Assembly (NCBI GenBank): GCA_007693505.1
Contig: REDL01000043.1
Location: 1-33,073, forward strand
Reading direction: 5' to 3'
From: Desulfovibrionales bacterium
GTDB taxonomy: Bacteria; Desulfobacterota; Desulfovibrionia; Desulfovibrionales; Desulfonatronaceae
DNA: 33,073 nt
Within the stretch, counting starts at the first letter, position 1. Every line of letters begins with the position of its first letter. A program made the position numbers and the translations under genes. Below, piece after piece: positions 17,814-26,115 of the stretch. Below the pieces are notes generated by a model. That model saw nothing but the letters and a program-made list of their open reading frames with translations, did not search any database and was not told where the DNA came from.

Positions 17814-19301
17814 TCAGGGCGGGTCAAGGGGCAGATACCGTCCGCCGCCGATATGAGTCACCACGGCATCCTCATTTTCCCGCTCTTGAAACTGACGGGC
17901 CAATTGCCGGGCTGCATCCTGATTGGAAAAGGCGTCGATGTACACCAGATGCCAAATCTTTCCGCGATGTTCCACCTCGGCTATGCCTGATGGATACCCC
18001 TTGGCACCGTAGCGGTCCCGCAACGCGCGAGCATTGGAAGCTTCGAGAAATCCACCGACCTGGACGATGAAAACGGAATCCGCGGAAGGAACGGAAACAG
18101 GTGGTGCCTCAGGCTCTTGCCCAGGAGAAGGCCTTGGAGGGGCCAGCTGGTCTTCCGGAGAAGATTCCAGGGAGGGTGGAGAAACGGCCTCTGGAGACGA
18201 AGCCCTCGGAACCGCGGCAAGCTGATCCACCGAAGCCTCTGGCACAGGCCCAGGATCATGTCTTGGCTCAGGTTTTGGTTCAGATCCCGGCTCAGGTCTT
18301 GGTTCAGGCTCAGGCCCAGGGACAGGCCCAGGGACAGGCCCAGGGACAGGCATGGTGGAGTGCGGTGGGGCGGATGAGGGGGCGGGTACGCGTGGCGTCA
18401 AGGCTGCGGACGGCGATTCCGTTGATACGGCGGACTCACCCATCACCACGCGACCGCTCTCAACATCACTTCCAAGCGATCGCAGATAGGCCTTGGCCGT
18501 CATCTCTTCAGGACTGTCCGGATCGGCAACATCAAAAATCCGCTCCAGCCATTTTGCGGCTTCCTGATCGCGGTCGGCAAGCAAGAGATATTCGGCCAGG
18601 GTCAGAATCAACCTGGCGTTGGTCATGTCCGCTTCGACGCCGCGCTGCAAAATATCCGCGGCCCCAGGCAGGTTGCCCTGCTCCGCCTCGATCTGGGCCG
18701 CCAAAAGGTACGCCCGGCCAAACCGCCAGTTCAAGGCCATGGCCCTGTCGGCATAGCGTCTGGCCGCGGCCGAATCACCGCGTTCCAAATGCAGCAGCGC
18801 CAGATTCAAGGCAGCAATTTCCGGAGTCTGATAGATGGGGATCTCCAGAGCCCGCAAAAAAGCGAACTCCGCGGCGGTGAAGTCATCCTGGGCAAGATGG
18901 GCCAGTCCAAGATTGTTCCAGCCCTCGGCGTGATCAGGGTCCAGGGCTACGGTTCGTTCCAGGGCCTCCACCGCGGCGACCCAATTCTCCAACAAGAATT
19001 GGGTATAGCCCAGAGTGAACTGAAATCGGGGTGAGTTGGCCGCGGCGTGTTCGATCCGCAACAACTCCCGCAAACTCATTCGCGGTTCGTTGTTGCGCAG
19101 ATAGGCATCGGCAAGGTCCAGACGAATCTGCACTTCACGAGGACTGATCACCTCCCGGCCGTTTTGACCGGCAGGCCCGGTTCCGGCGCATCCCGACAGC
19201 CAAAACCACACCGACATGACCACAACGGCGCACACCCATGGTCGCAGTCGTCCCCACGTCGGCACAGTCCAGCACGATGCACGTCCCGCAATCATGATCA
19301 T
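17814..19301 (-). CDS. TPR lipoprotein with C-terminal SPOR domain
   Basis: A 495-residue envelope protein. The N-terminus has a hydrophobic signal (VCAVVVMSVWFWLSGC) with a lipobox LSGC; C38 would be lipidated. Residues about 55-265 hold five or six TPR repeats, similar in style to PilF/PilW pilotins (EGWNNLGLAHLAQDDFTAAE). Residues about 300-415 are a proline/glutamate-rich linker containing a tandem PVPG repeat. Residues about 418-490 form a SPOR domain (FIVQVGGFLEASNARALRDR ending AVVTHI), which binds denuded glycan strands at division septa. It begins 36 bases after hisG and is the last gene of that minus-strand run. Likely role: a peptidoglycan-anchored scaffold; a direct pilus role is only possible. 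Confidence 0.82.
   Translation of the reverse strand: MIMIAGRASCWTVPTWGRLRPWVCAVVVMSVWFWLSGCAGTGPAGQNGREVISPREVQIRLDLADAYLRNNEPRMSLRELLRIEHAAANSPRFQFTLGYTQFLLENWVAAVEALERTVALDPDHAEGWNNLGLAHLAQDDFTAAEFAFLRALEIPIYQTPEIAALNLALLHLERGDSAAARRYADRAMALNWRFGRAYLLAAQIEAEQGNLPGAADILQRGVEADMTNARLILTLAEYLLLADRDQEAAKWLERIFDVADPDSPEEMTAKAYLRSLGSDVESGRVVMGESAVSTESPSAALTPRVPAPSSAPPHSTMPVPGPVPGPVPGPEPEPRPEPGSEPKPEPRHDPGPVPEASVDQLAAVPRASSPEAVSPPSLESSPEDQLAPPRPSPGQEPEAPPVSVPSADSVFIVQVGGFLEASNARALRDRYGAKGYPSGIAEVEHRGKIWHLVYIDAFSNQDAARQLARQFQERENEDAVVTHIGGGRYLPLDPP
18311..18350. repeat. 12-bp tandem repeat inside the TPR-SPOR gene
   Basis: Three full copies plus a partial copy of CAGGCCCAGGGA in direct tandem. 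On the coding (minus) strand it encodes the PVPG repeat of the linker. The unit is a multiple of three, so copy-number changes would lengthen or shorten the linker without shifting frame. Confidence 0.9.
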
Positions 19302-19337
19302 CCGCCTCTATGCTTGCTCCGAACCGCTGCAAAGGCC

Positions 19338-20222
19338 CTAGATCACCTTGTTCAGCGCGTACTCAATAATTCCCTCTGCTCCGCGCTGGACCAGATCCGG
19401 GATCAGGTCACGAACCACGCTTTCCTCAACCACGATTTCCACGGAAAGCCAATCGCTGTTCAGCAGGTGGGCCACGGTGGGCGAGGTCAGACTGGGCAAC
19501 ACGGCCATGATGTCGTCCATGCGACCCTGTGGAACGTTCATTTTCAAGCCAACCAGCTTTTCAGCCCGGAGTGCGCCCTTGAGCAGCATGTCGATCTGTT
19601 CGATCTTGGCCCGCTTCACCGGGTTGGCCCAGGCGGTTCTGTTGGCGATCAGCTGGGTATTGGTCTGCATCATCTCGGCGATGATCCGCAACCCATGGGC
19701 TTTGATGGTCGAACCGGTCTCCGTGACTTCCACGATGGCGTCCGCCAACCCCTCGACCACCTTGGCCTCGGTGGCGCCCCAGGAAAATTCAACGTCCACC
19801 GAAATACCCGCGGCCTGAAAATAGCGTTTGGTGAAATTCACCAACTCCGTGGAGATCTTCTTTCCGGCCAGATCCTCCGGCCGGCGATAGGGGGAATCGC
19901 CGGCAACGGCCAGAATCCAGCGAGCCGGGCGGGAACTGACCTTGGAATAGACCAAGTCCGAAACCACATGCACATCGGACTCGTACTCCATGACCCAATC
20001 CTTGCCGGTCAATCCGGCGTCCAGGGTCCCTGCTTCTACATAGCGGGCCATCTCCTGGGCCCGGCAGATGCTGCAGTTGATGGCCGGGTCGTTGATCTCC
20101 GGAAAGTAATTCCTGGAGTGCAGGTGGATTTTCCACCCCGAACGGGCGAACAGATTGATGGTGGCATCCTGCAGGGATCCCTTGGGAATTCCCAGCTTGA
20201 GTTGGTCGTTCACTGTCGTCAT
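19338..20222 (-). CDS. hisG: ATP phosphoribosyltransferase, long form
   Basis: A 294-residue enzyme for the first step of histidine synthesis, joining ATP and PRPP. Family features include the N-terminal [18 protein letters not shown], central [11 protein letters not shown], and the PRPP-binding loop [17 protein letters not shown]-terminal regulatory domain of about 75 residues ([20 protein letters not shown]) identifies the long HisG form, which works without HisZ and is inhibited by histidine. The ATG at 20222 was preferred over an upstream ATG because the AAGGAGG site (20235-20241) lies between them and the protein then starts at the conserved region. It follows hisI by one base. Confidence 0.95.
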   Translation of the reverse strand: MTTVNDQLKLGIPKGSLQDATINLFARSGWKIHLHSRNYFPEINDPAINCSICRAQEMARYVEAGTLDAGLTGKDWVMEYESDVHVVSDLVYSKVSSRPARWILAVAGDSPYRRPEDLAGKKISTELVNFTKRYFQAAGISVDVEFSWGATEAKVVEGLADAIVEVTETGSTIKAHGLRIIAEMMQTNTQLIANRTAWANPVKRAKIEQIDMLLKGALRAEKLVGLKMNVPQGRMDDIMAVLPSLTSPTVAHLLNSDWLSVEIVVEESVVRDLIPDLVQRGAEGIIEYALNKVI

Positions 20223-20223
20223 T

Positions 20224-20622
20224 TTATGGATAAACCTCCTTGGGATCAAACATCAGCGGAGCGCAGGTCGTCCACGCTCCGTTTTCCATGGCCCGGTAGA
20301 AACAGCTCCTATACCCCTCATGACAGGCCGCGCCACCCACCTGCTCCACCAGAAGCAACACGGTGTCCGTGTCGCAGTCGATCCGGATGGAATGGACCTT
20401 TTGCACGTGGCCGGACGTAGCGCCCTTGTGCCACAGTTTTTTGCGGGATCGACTGTAAAAATGGGCCTCGCGGGTGGCCAGGGTCTGTTCCCAGGCCTCC
20501 TCGTTCATGTACGCCAACATCAAAACTTCCAGACTTGCGGCATCCTGGACAATAGTCGGCACCAAGCCGTCACACTTCGCAAAATCAGGCTTCACGGTTG
20601 ATTTTCCTGTTTCAGGGTTCAT
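20224..20622 (-). CDS. hisI: Phosphoribosyl-AMP cyclohydrolase
   Basis: A 132-residue enzyme for the third step of histidine synthesis, hydrolysing the adenine ring of PR-AMP. Conserved elements are [18 protein letters not shown] (residues 55-72), the Mg-binding DCDTD at 82-86 and the zinc-binding C100 and C107 in [11 protein letters not shown]. It is the single-domain form without the HisE pyrophosphohydrolase. The ATG at 20622 overlaps the rlmN stop by ATGA and has AAGGAG nine bases before it. It precedes hisG by one base, so the two histidine steps are coupled; the other his genes are elsewhere. Confidence 0.96.
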   Translation of the reverse strand: MNPETGKSTVKPDFAKCDGLVPTIVQDAASLEVLMLAYMNEEAWEQTLATREAHFYSRSRKKLWHKGATSGHVQKVHSIRIDCDTDTVLLLVEQVGGAACHEGYRSCFYRAMENGAWTTCAPLMFDPKEVYP

Positions 20623-21755
20623 GTTGTCGGGCTCCTTGAACCCGCCGTGGTCGTTTCTTTTACGGCGACTTCCGCGCGCAATTGTCCGCAGGCCGCAGAA
20701 ATATCTTGCCCTTTACTTTTGCGCAAGGTTGCCGGCAGGCCTTTGGATTTGAGCAGTGATTCAAAGGCCAGGACCTTATCCATGTCCGGGGCGGCGTAAG
20801 GCAAATCCGGCGAGGGATGAAAAGGGATCAGGTTCACCTTGGCCTTGACCTTGTTCAGCACCCGAACCAATTCTCGAGCATGGCCAAGCCCGTCGTTCAC
20901 TCCTCCCAGCAGAACGTACTCGATGGTGACTTTTTGCCTGGGCTGTAACGGATAGGCTGCCAGATCGGCAATCAGATCGTCCAGGGGGAAACGGGCGGCC
21001 CTGGGCATGATGCGGGCCCGCAGTTCCTGGGTTGGAGCATGCAACGACACAGCCAGGGAAGCCTGTCCCGCAGCCCCCAGCTCCGCGAGCATGCCAGGGA
21101 CTCCCACTGTAGACACGGTAATTCGACGCTTGGAGAAATCCAGCCCCAAGGGGTCGTGCAAAGCCCCCAGGGCGCGTTGCAGGTTTTCCCAGTTCAGCAA
21201 GGGCTCACCCATGCCCATGAATACGAGATTCCTCAATGCCACGCCCATAGCCAGTCCGTTCACATGCTCCTGAGCCACGAGAATTTGCCCCAGGATCTCT
21301 GCCATGGAGAGATTGCGGACAAGTCCCATTTGTCCCGTGGCACAGAAGGTGCATCCCAAAGCACAACCGACCTGGGTGGACAGACAGACCGTGAAGTGAT
21401 CCTTCTCCGGAATCAGGACGGATTCGATCCGCTGGCCGTCTTCCAGGGTCAACAGAAATTTCGTCGTCCCATCCCGACTGGCTTGAACCTGATGCACTTC
21501 CGGCCACAACACGGTGGCCATCCCGGCAAGACGACCACGCAGTTCTCTGGATATATTGGTCATCCGGCCAAAATCCCTTTCCCGCTTCTGCCAGAGCCAC
21601 TGCCAGAGCTGCCGTGCCCGAAATGGCGCCTCTCCCAAATCGGAACAAAACCGTTCAAGTTCGGGGTATGTGCAGTTGAGAAGATTGGGTTTCAATGGAA
21701 CGACATCACTGCAGTTGTTCCTTCTGCCGATACGTGCGCACGAACTCGACGGCAT
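20619..21755 (-). CDS. rlmN: Dual-specificity 23S rRNA/tRNA adenine-C2 methyltransferase RlmN
   Basis: A radical-SAM enzyme that methylates A2503 of 23S rRNA and A37 of some tRNAs. Counting from the ATG at 21755 (378 residues), the [4Fe-4S] ligands are C131, C135 and C138 (CALGCTFC). C124 and C356 (in DISAACGQL) correspond to the two catalytic cysteines of E. coli RlmN, and GMGEPLLN is the SAM-binding GGE-like motif. The start is uncertain: ATG 21755 overlaps the upstream gene by 50 bases and has no ribosome site, whereas the conserved region begins near residue 21, where a TTG (21695) is available. The stop overlaps hisI by four bases. Confidence 0.93.
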   Translation of the reverse strand: MPSSSCARIGRRNNCSDVVPLKPNLLNCTYPELERFCSDLGEAPFRARQLWQWLWQKRERDFGRMTNISRELRGRLAGMATVLWPEVHQVQASRDGTTKFLLTLEDGQRIESVLIPEKDHFTVCLSTQVGCALGCTFCATGQMGLVRNLSMAEILGQILVAQEHVNGLAMGVALRNLVFMGMGEPLLNWENLQRALGALHDPLGLDFSKRRITVSTVGVPGMLAELGAAGQASLAVSLHAPTQELRARIMPRAARFPLDDLIADLAAYPLQPRQKVTIEYVLLGGVNDGLGHARELVRVLNKVKAKVNLIPFHPSPDLPYAAPDMDKVLAFESLLKSKGLPATLRKSKGQDISAACGQLRAEVAVKETTTAGSRSPTT

Positions 21756-23037
21756 CGGGTACCGAGGTCACTTCCCCGGCAATCTGGGCCTGGAGCAGAG
21801 CCTCGCGGATCAATCCCACGGCGGGCCCGGGCTTGATCTCGGCGAAATCCATGATCTCATGCCCATTGAGCAGAGGTTCCAAGGCTTCCTCAGGAATCTC
21901 CGCACGCTCCAGCATTTTCATATTGTGGTTGAATTCCTTGTACGCCCCATTGCGAGCCTTGATGTCCGCGCGGGCGATTTCGATCAGGCGCGGGTAGTCG
22001 TCCAACGCCGTGAACCGGCGGATGCCTCTGTCCGTGAGCATGAAATGAAAGCGCATGTGATTGCGGACCAGATGGCAGATGTTGTCGATCTCCTCCGGCG
22101 AAAAACGCAATCGGTTGAGAATCTTGCGGGCCACCTTGGCCCCGACGCGATGGTGCTGGTAGAATGTCCACTGCCCCCCAACGTATTCCGCGGTGTACAG
22201 CTTGCCCACATCGTGAAACAGGCACCCCAACGTTCCGTACCAGTCGTAGGGTAGCTCTTCCGGATACCGGCGCATCAACTCCAGGGTATGGTCCAAAACA
22301 ACTTCCTCGCCTTCCTCCGGATTCTTGATCTGCCTGACCCGGCTCAGGGCCGCGACTTCCGGAACCAAACCGTGCAGAATTGTGCTTTCGTAAAGCAGCT
22401 TCACGAAGTACCACATGTTCTCTGCTTCCACTTTGCGCCACTCGTCCATGATGTCTGAAACCGAGACATAGTCGAGGATTCGCTGGGCGGACCGGACAAT
22501 GGTCATCCAGGAATTGGGCTCGATGGGCAGCTGGAAATTGGCCGCAAAGCGCAGAGCGCGCAATCCTCTGAGATAGTTCTGCTTCAGGGTCTCGTCCGGA
22601 AGGCCCTGGAACCGAATCTCGCCGGCTCCCACATCAGCAAAGCCGTCATAGAGCTCCTTGGCCTTGGGCATATACGGACAGGCCAGTTGCAACGGAAGAG
22701 CGCCCTCCGTCTTTTCCAAGGCCTTGATCATCCCTGGGGTGAATTTGGCCACGCTCTCCTCTGGGTGGGACCCGTCCTCGGCATCTGCCGGGTACACCCG
22801 GATCAGCACCCCGCCTTCTTTGATGGTTCCGGTGACCTCTGGAGTCACACCAGGATCGAAATGGGGAAAGAGTTTGCTCAGATCCTCGAAATCAGCATCA
22901 GTACAAATATCAATTTCCCGTTCAGCCCCACCTTCCAATATTTTTTCCTGCAACCGGGCATTGATCACGTAGGCGTCAAATCCGTTGCGCATAATGGTCT
23001 TGCAGATGCTTACGGCATCCTTCAGTGGCTGCGACAT
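21706..23037 (-). CDS. PcnB/CCA-type nucleotidyltransferase-like protein with HD domain; catalytic motifs degenerate
   Basis: A 443-residue protein built like a class II poly(A) polymerase/CCA-adding enzyme plus HD domain. Residues about 8-130 correspond to the nucleotidyltransferase head, about 130-215 to the RNA-binding neck (NYLRGLRALRFAANFQLPIE), and about 245-380 to an HD hydrolase domain (HTLELMRR, LFHDVGK). The usual GGAVRD signature is replaced by VINARLQ, the DxD metal pair reads EID (EIDICTDA), and the third acidic residue is not obvious. The head may therefore be inactive or changed in specificity, leaving the HD phosphohydrolase as the likely active part. The start at 23037 has an AAGGAG site. 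rlmN overlaps its end. Confidence 0.75.
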   Translation of the reverse strand: MSQPLKDAVSICKTIMRNGFDAYVINARLQEKILEGGAEREIDICTDADFEDLSKLFPHFDPGVTPEVTGTIKEGGVLIRVYPADAEDGSHPEESVAKFTPGMIKALEKTEGALPLQLACPYMPKAKELYDGFADVGAGEIRFQGLPDETLKQNYLRGLRALRFAANFQLPIEPNSWMTIVRSAQRILDYVSVSDIMDEWRKVEAENMWYFVKLLYESTILHGLVPEVAALSRVRQIKNPEEGEEVVLDHTLELMRRYPEELPYDWYGTLGCLFHDVGKLYTAEYVGGQWTFYQHHRVGAKVARKILNRLRFSPEEIDNICHLVRNHMRFHFMLTDRGIRRFTALDDYPRLIEIARADIKARNGAYKEFNHNMKMLERAEIPEEALEPLLNGHEIMDFAEIKPGPAVGLIREALLQAQIAGEVTSVPDAVEFVRTYRQKEQLQ

Positions 23038-23056
23038 ACCAACTCCTTACTTGAGT

Positions 23057-23210
23057 GTTGAAAAAGTCCTACTCCACAGTTCGTTCAAAAATCCCAAGTG
23101 CAAGGAGCAATCCGGCACTTACTGGAGCGTCTCGTACCGCAAGACGAGAAAGCATCTTTGACAAAAGCAAGTGCCGGAGCAGCGACGCAGAAATTGGGAG
23201 GTAACGGACT
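23057..23210. repeat. Structured repeat-like element between pyrC and the nucleotidyltransferase gene
   Basis: A 154-base palindromic stretch filling the spacer. One end reads GTTGAAAAAGTCC (23057-23069) and the other GGACTGTTAC (from 23206), a partial inverted match. Inside are a perfect 10-bp inverted repeat, TCCGGCACTT (23111-23120) with AAGTGCCGGA (23169-23178), and a nested 6-bp one, TCTCGT (23130-23135) with ACGAGA (23144-23149). The opening bases resemble, from memory, noncoding repeats common in deltaproteobacterial genomes; only one copy is in this window, so repeat status is inferred. It may also carry the promoter of the downstream gene. Confidence 0.5.
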
Positions 23211-23211
23211 G

Positions 23212-24495
23212 TTACGCCGCGGCGGCGTCATGAAAAAGGACCTTTCCGGCAATCCCGTGGGTCACCACTCGCCCCGGCAACGTCTGGCCGAGACACGGCG
23301 TATTCTTGCCCTTGGAGTGCAGCGACTCGGGCGTGACCGTCCACTCCAGGTCCGGATTAAAGAGAATGAAGTCCGCTGGGTCTCCGGGCAAAAAGCGGTT
23401 CACCGGCAGGGAAAAGCGTGTTGCCGGGCCGACGGTCCACCGTGTGAGCAGATCCTGCAGGGAAAGAACGCCCTCGCGAACCAGGCTCCAACTCAGGGAA
23501 AGAGCCGTGTCCAGTCCGCTGATTCCGTTGGGAGCTTCATCCATGGGCACCTCTTTTTCGTGCTCCGCATGCGGCGCATGGTCCGTGGCCAGCATGTCGA
23601 TCACCCCCTCCCGGACGGCCTGACGCAAGGCCAGCACATCGTCCTTGGTGCGCAGAGGAGGGTTGACCTTGGCCAGGGTATTGTAACCCTGCAGCAGTTC
23701 TTCGGTCCAGAGCAGGTAATGCGGACAGGTTTCCGCGGTGACCTGGACCCCACGGTCCTTGGCCCAACGGATCAGCTCCACGGATTGCCGGCAACTGATG
23801 TGCGCCAGGTGGATCGGCAGGCCCAGGTAGTCAGCCAAAAGAACATCCCGAGCCACCTGCATGCTTTCAGCCACCACCGCCTGACCCTTCAAGCCCAGCA
23901 GTCCACTGACCCGGCCCTCGTTCATGCTTGTTCCCTCGGCAAGAAAAGGGTCTTCGCAGTGGTCGATCACCACCAGCCCCAGGTCGGACGCGTATTCCAT
24001 GGCCCGACGAAACAGATCCGGATTGGCCACCGGCATGCCGTCATTGGAAAAGGCCACGCAGCCTGCTTCCGCCAATTCCACCAGGGGGGCCAGTTCCTGT
24101 CCGGCCAAGCCCTTGGTCAGCGCACCGACGGGATGCAGACGAGGACCGTACGGATGAGCACGGGCGGCCCGATCCCGCATCAAGGCGGTTACCGCCGCGG
24201 TATCGTTCACCGGCCTGGTGTTGGCCATGGCCAGTACAGTGGAAAAACCGCCTCGGGCCGCGGCTTCCAGGCCAGAGGCAATATCTTCCTTGTATTCGAA
24301 ACCGGGCTCGCGCAGATGGACGTGAGCGTCGATCAGCCCGGGCAGAAGCAACATCCCTTCGCCATGCAACTGTTCGCCTTCTGCTGATGGTTCGTCCGGG
24401 GGAGCCAGGCGCTGCACAACGCCCTGGCTGATCCACAGGCTGACCAGCTCGTCCTGCCAGCGCACGTTGCGCACGATGAGATCCGGTCCGGGCAT
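23212..24495 (-). CDS. pyrC: Dihydroorotase, class I
   Basis: A 427-residue amidohydrolase that closes carbamoyl aspartate to dihydroorotate, the third step of UMP synthesis. Metal ligands are present at the positions of the Aquifex enzyme: H58 and H60 in DAHVHLREPG, D152 in SNDGMP, H179 in IDHCEDP, H232 in LAHISC, and the catalytic D305 in ATDHAPH. Aspartate 152 stands where other classes have carboxylated lysine. In Aquifex this form is active together with aspartate transcarbamoylase, and pyrB lies three bases upstream. The ATG at 24495 has an AGGAGG site. The C-terminus ends in an alanine run at a GC-rich palindrome. Confidence 0.96.
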   Translation of the reverse strand: MPGPDLIVRNVRWQDELVSLWISQGVVQRLAPPDEPSAEGEQLHGEGMLLLPGLIDAHVHLREPGFEYKEDIASGLEAAARGGFSTVLAMANTRPVNDTAAVTALMRDRAARAHPYGPRLHPVGALTKGLAGQELAPLVELAEAGCVAFSNDGMPVANPDLFRRAMEYASDLGLVVIDHCEDPFLAEGTSMNEGRVSGLLGLKGQAVVAESMQVARDVLLADYLGLPIHLAHISCRQSVELIRWAKDRGVQVTAETCPHYLLWTEELLQGYNTLAKVNPPLRTKDDVLALRQAVREGVIDMLATDHAPHAEHEKEVPMDEAPNGISGLDTALSLSWSLVREGVLSLQDLLTRWTVGPATRFSLPVNRFLPGDPADFILFNPDLEWTVTPESLHSKGKNTPCLGQTLPGRVVTHGIAGKVLFHDAAAA

Positions 24496-24498
24496 GAC

Positions 24499-25500
24499 CT
24501 AATCCTCCTGGAGCAGCGGGGAATGGGGTTGATGGGGTTCACGTCGGCCGCTTTGCTCGTCCCCTGAGTCCGAAGCGTCCTTGCGGGTCAGAAAAAGAAA
24601 CAGCAGGGCCATGCGGGTGGCCACCCCGGCGGAGACCTGATCCAGGATCAGACTGTTTTCCGCGTCCGCCAGGGCCGCGTCAATTTCCACTCCCCGGTTC
24701 ATGGGGCCGGGATGCATCACCAGCACCCCGGGGTTGGCCTTGTTCAGATGGCGGGCTCCCAGGCCATAGGTCCTGGCGTACTCCCGCAAATCGGGTAGAA
24801 GGCCGGCTTTTTGCCGTTCCAACTGTAAGCGCAGGCAGATGACCGCATCAACACCCCTGCACGCCTCGGTCAAGTTGGAAAAAATTTCCACCGGCCATTG
24901 CCGGACTCCAGAGGGTAATAATGTCCTTGGAGCGCAAAGACGGACCTGCGCCCCCAATGCCGTGAACAGCAGCACGTCGGAGCGAGCCACTCGGCTATGG
25001 GCAATGTCTCCGACAATCAGCACGGTCTTTCCGGCCATATCTTCCCCCCAAGCCTCGCTAAGGGAAAATCCATCCAGCAAAGCCTGTGTCGGGTGGGCAT
25101 GCCAGCCGTCCCCGGCATTAATCACCGAGCATGCCAGTCGCTGAGCCAGAAATTCACTGGCCCCGCTTTGTTGATGGCGCAGGACCAGGGCGTCCGGATG
25201 CATGGCCTGCAGGGTCAAAGCGGAATCCTTGAGGTTTTCGCCCTTGCGCAGACTGCTGGACGAGGCGGCCAGGGAGTAGGTGTCCGCGGAGAGTCGCTTT
25301 CCGGCAATGTCGAAGGAAGTCTTGGTTCGCGTGCTCGGTTCGACAAAAAAAAGGATAACGCTTTTGCCCTTGAGCGTGGGTACCTTTTTCACCGGTCGGG
25401 TGTTGATCTCGGCGAAGCGGCGAGCCATTTCAAAAACATGCAGAATTTCAGCCGATTTCAGCTGTGAAATACAGAGCAGATCCTTGTGGGGCCAAAGCAT
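24499..25500 (-). CDS. pyrB: Aspartate carbamoyltransferase catalytic chain
   Basis: A 333-residue enzyme for the second step of UMP synthesis. Carbamoyl-phosphate contacts are in [10 protein letters not shown] (residues 54-63, with lysine in place of the more usual arginine) and K86 in [15 protein letters not shown] (136-143) and [11 protein letters not shown] near the C-terminus are typical. A charged tail of about 25 residues extends past the family end. No pyrI regulatory gene is present. The frame is open upstream to 25701, but the conserved sequence begins at ATG 25500 (LWPHKDLL). This start lacks a ribosome site; TTG 25563 and GTG 25554 are alternatives. pyrC follows after three bases. 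Confidence 0.93.
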   Translation of the reverse strand: MLWPHKDLLCISQLKSAEILHVFEMARRFAEINTRPVKKVPTLKGKSVILFFVEPSTRTKTSFDIAGKRLSADTYSLAASSSSLRKGENLKDSALTLQAMHPDALVLRHQQSGASEFLAQRLACSVINAGDGWHAHPTQALLDGFSLSEAWGEDMAGKTVLIVGDIAHSRVARSDVLLFTALGAQVRLCAPRTLLPSGVRQWPVEIFSNLTEACRGVDAVICLRLQLERQKAGLLPDLREYARTYGLGARHLNKANPGVLVMHPGPMNRGVEIDAALADAENSLILDQVSAGVATRMALLFLFLTRKDASDSGDEQSGRREPHQPHSPLLQED

Positions 25501-25585
25501 GGGTGCACCGTTGGTGAAGAGGTCTTTGGGGAAAACGGGAAAAACAGTCGGCACTGCAATCAATCGACGACATTGCCCTTCTCCT

Positions 25586-25605
25586 AGCCGAAAACAGCTT
25601 CGGCT
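25586..25605 (-). promoter_or_regulatory. Hairpin in the pyrB leader
   Basis: A perfect 7-bp stem AGCCGAA / TTCGGCT with a 6-base loop. On the minus strand it ends one base before a GGAG-type ribosome site (AGGAGAAGGG) followed by ATG at 25573. No T-run follows, so it is not a terminator by itself. A role in pyrB control is only a possibility. Confidence 0.35.
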
Positions 25606-25813
25606 TCCAGTACATTTTTCACGGCGCAAGACCTTGCCGGCCCCATGCCATCCCCTCGCCCCTGTCGATGTCCACGGAGCAGTCAAATTCTGTCCACGCA
25701 CAACCAGATATGGGCGAGGCCAGCAGAAGACCTTTCTGTACGTCCCAGACAGGGGAATTCAGCCGCCATGGCATAGAAGACATGCTGGCAACAAATTTGT
25801 CCAGACACGAGTG

Positions 25814-25842
25814 TTGTCTTTCTCGGGGTTCCGACATAATAT
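25814..25842 (+). promoter_or_regulatory. Candidate sigma-70 promoter for the PEP-synthase-like gene
   Basis: TTGTCT (25814-25819), a 17-base spacer, then TAATAT (25837-25842). Spacing is ideal and each box is a fair match. It would give a long leader of about 265 bases to the ATG at 26116. A sequence-only prediction. Confidence 0.35.
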
Positions 25843-26115
25843 ACTTTTTCTTTGGTGTCCGAACGGGCGCTCCTTCAACAATCCTTCTTTTTTCACTGCC
25901 CGACACATTTTCATTTGACGGATGACGTGGCCCCGGATGACGTTTTCGTGAGCTTCGTTTGCCTGATTGCGCCAGGAATCAGGCATGACCCTCTGCCGAA
26001 CACCTGCTGCACGAAATCCTGACAACCCACGACATGGTCCACGACATCCCGGAATGCGGATGCGTGATTCTTGTTTCACCTCTTTCCAACCCGCGTTGCG
26101 AGACGGGTAAACATC

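Larger units (their letters stand above)
25501..26115. other. Divergent intergenic region between pyrB and the PEP-synthase-like gene
   Basis: About 615 bases carrying the leaders of two divergent genes. Open frames of 85-106 codons occur on both strands but look like chance frames: no family, no ribosome sites, mutually overlapping. Notable elements are a hairpin and a possible 41-codon leader frame before pyrB (minus strand, ATG at 25573, stop at 25448) and a plausible sigma-70 promoter pointing to the plus-strand gene. The sequence is more AT-rich around 25780-25930. Confidence 0.45.

Noticed and set aside
23212-23230. Intrinsic terminator at the pyrC stop (GC-rich palindrome)
   Set aside because: The palindrome is part of the alanine codons and the stop, and no T-run follows on the coding strand.
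25619-25925. Overlapping 85- and 95-codon frames on opposite strands upstream of pyrB
   Set aside because: Both are open over the same bases, neither has a ribosome site or family, and the region reads better as regulatory spacer.
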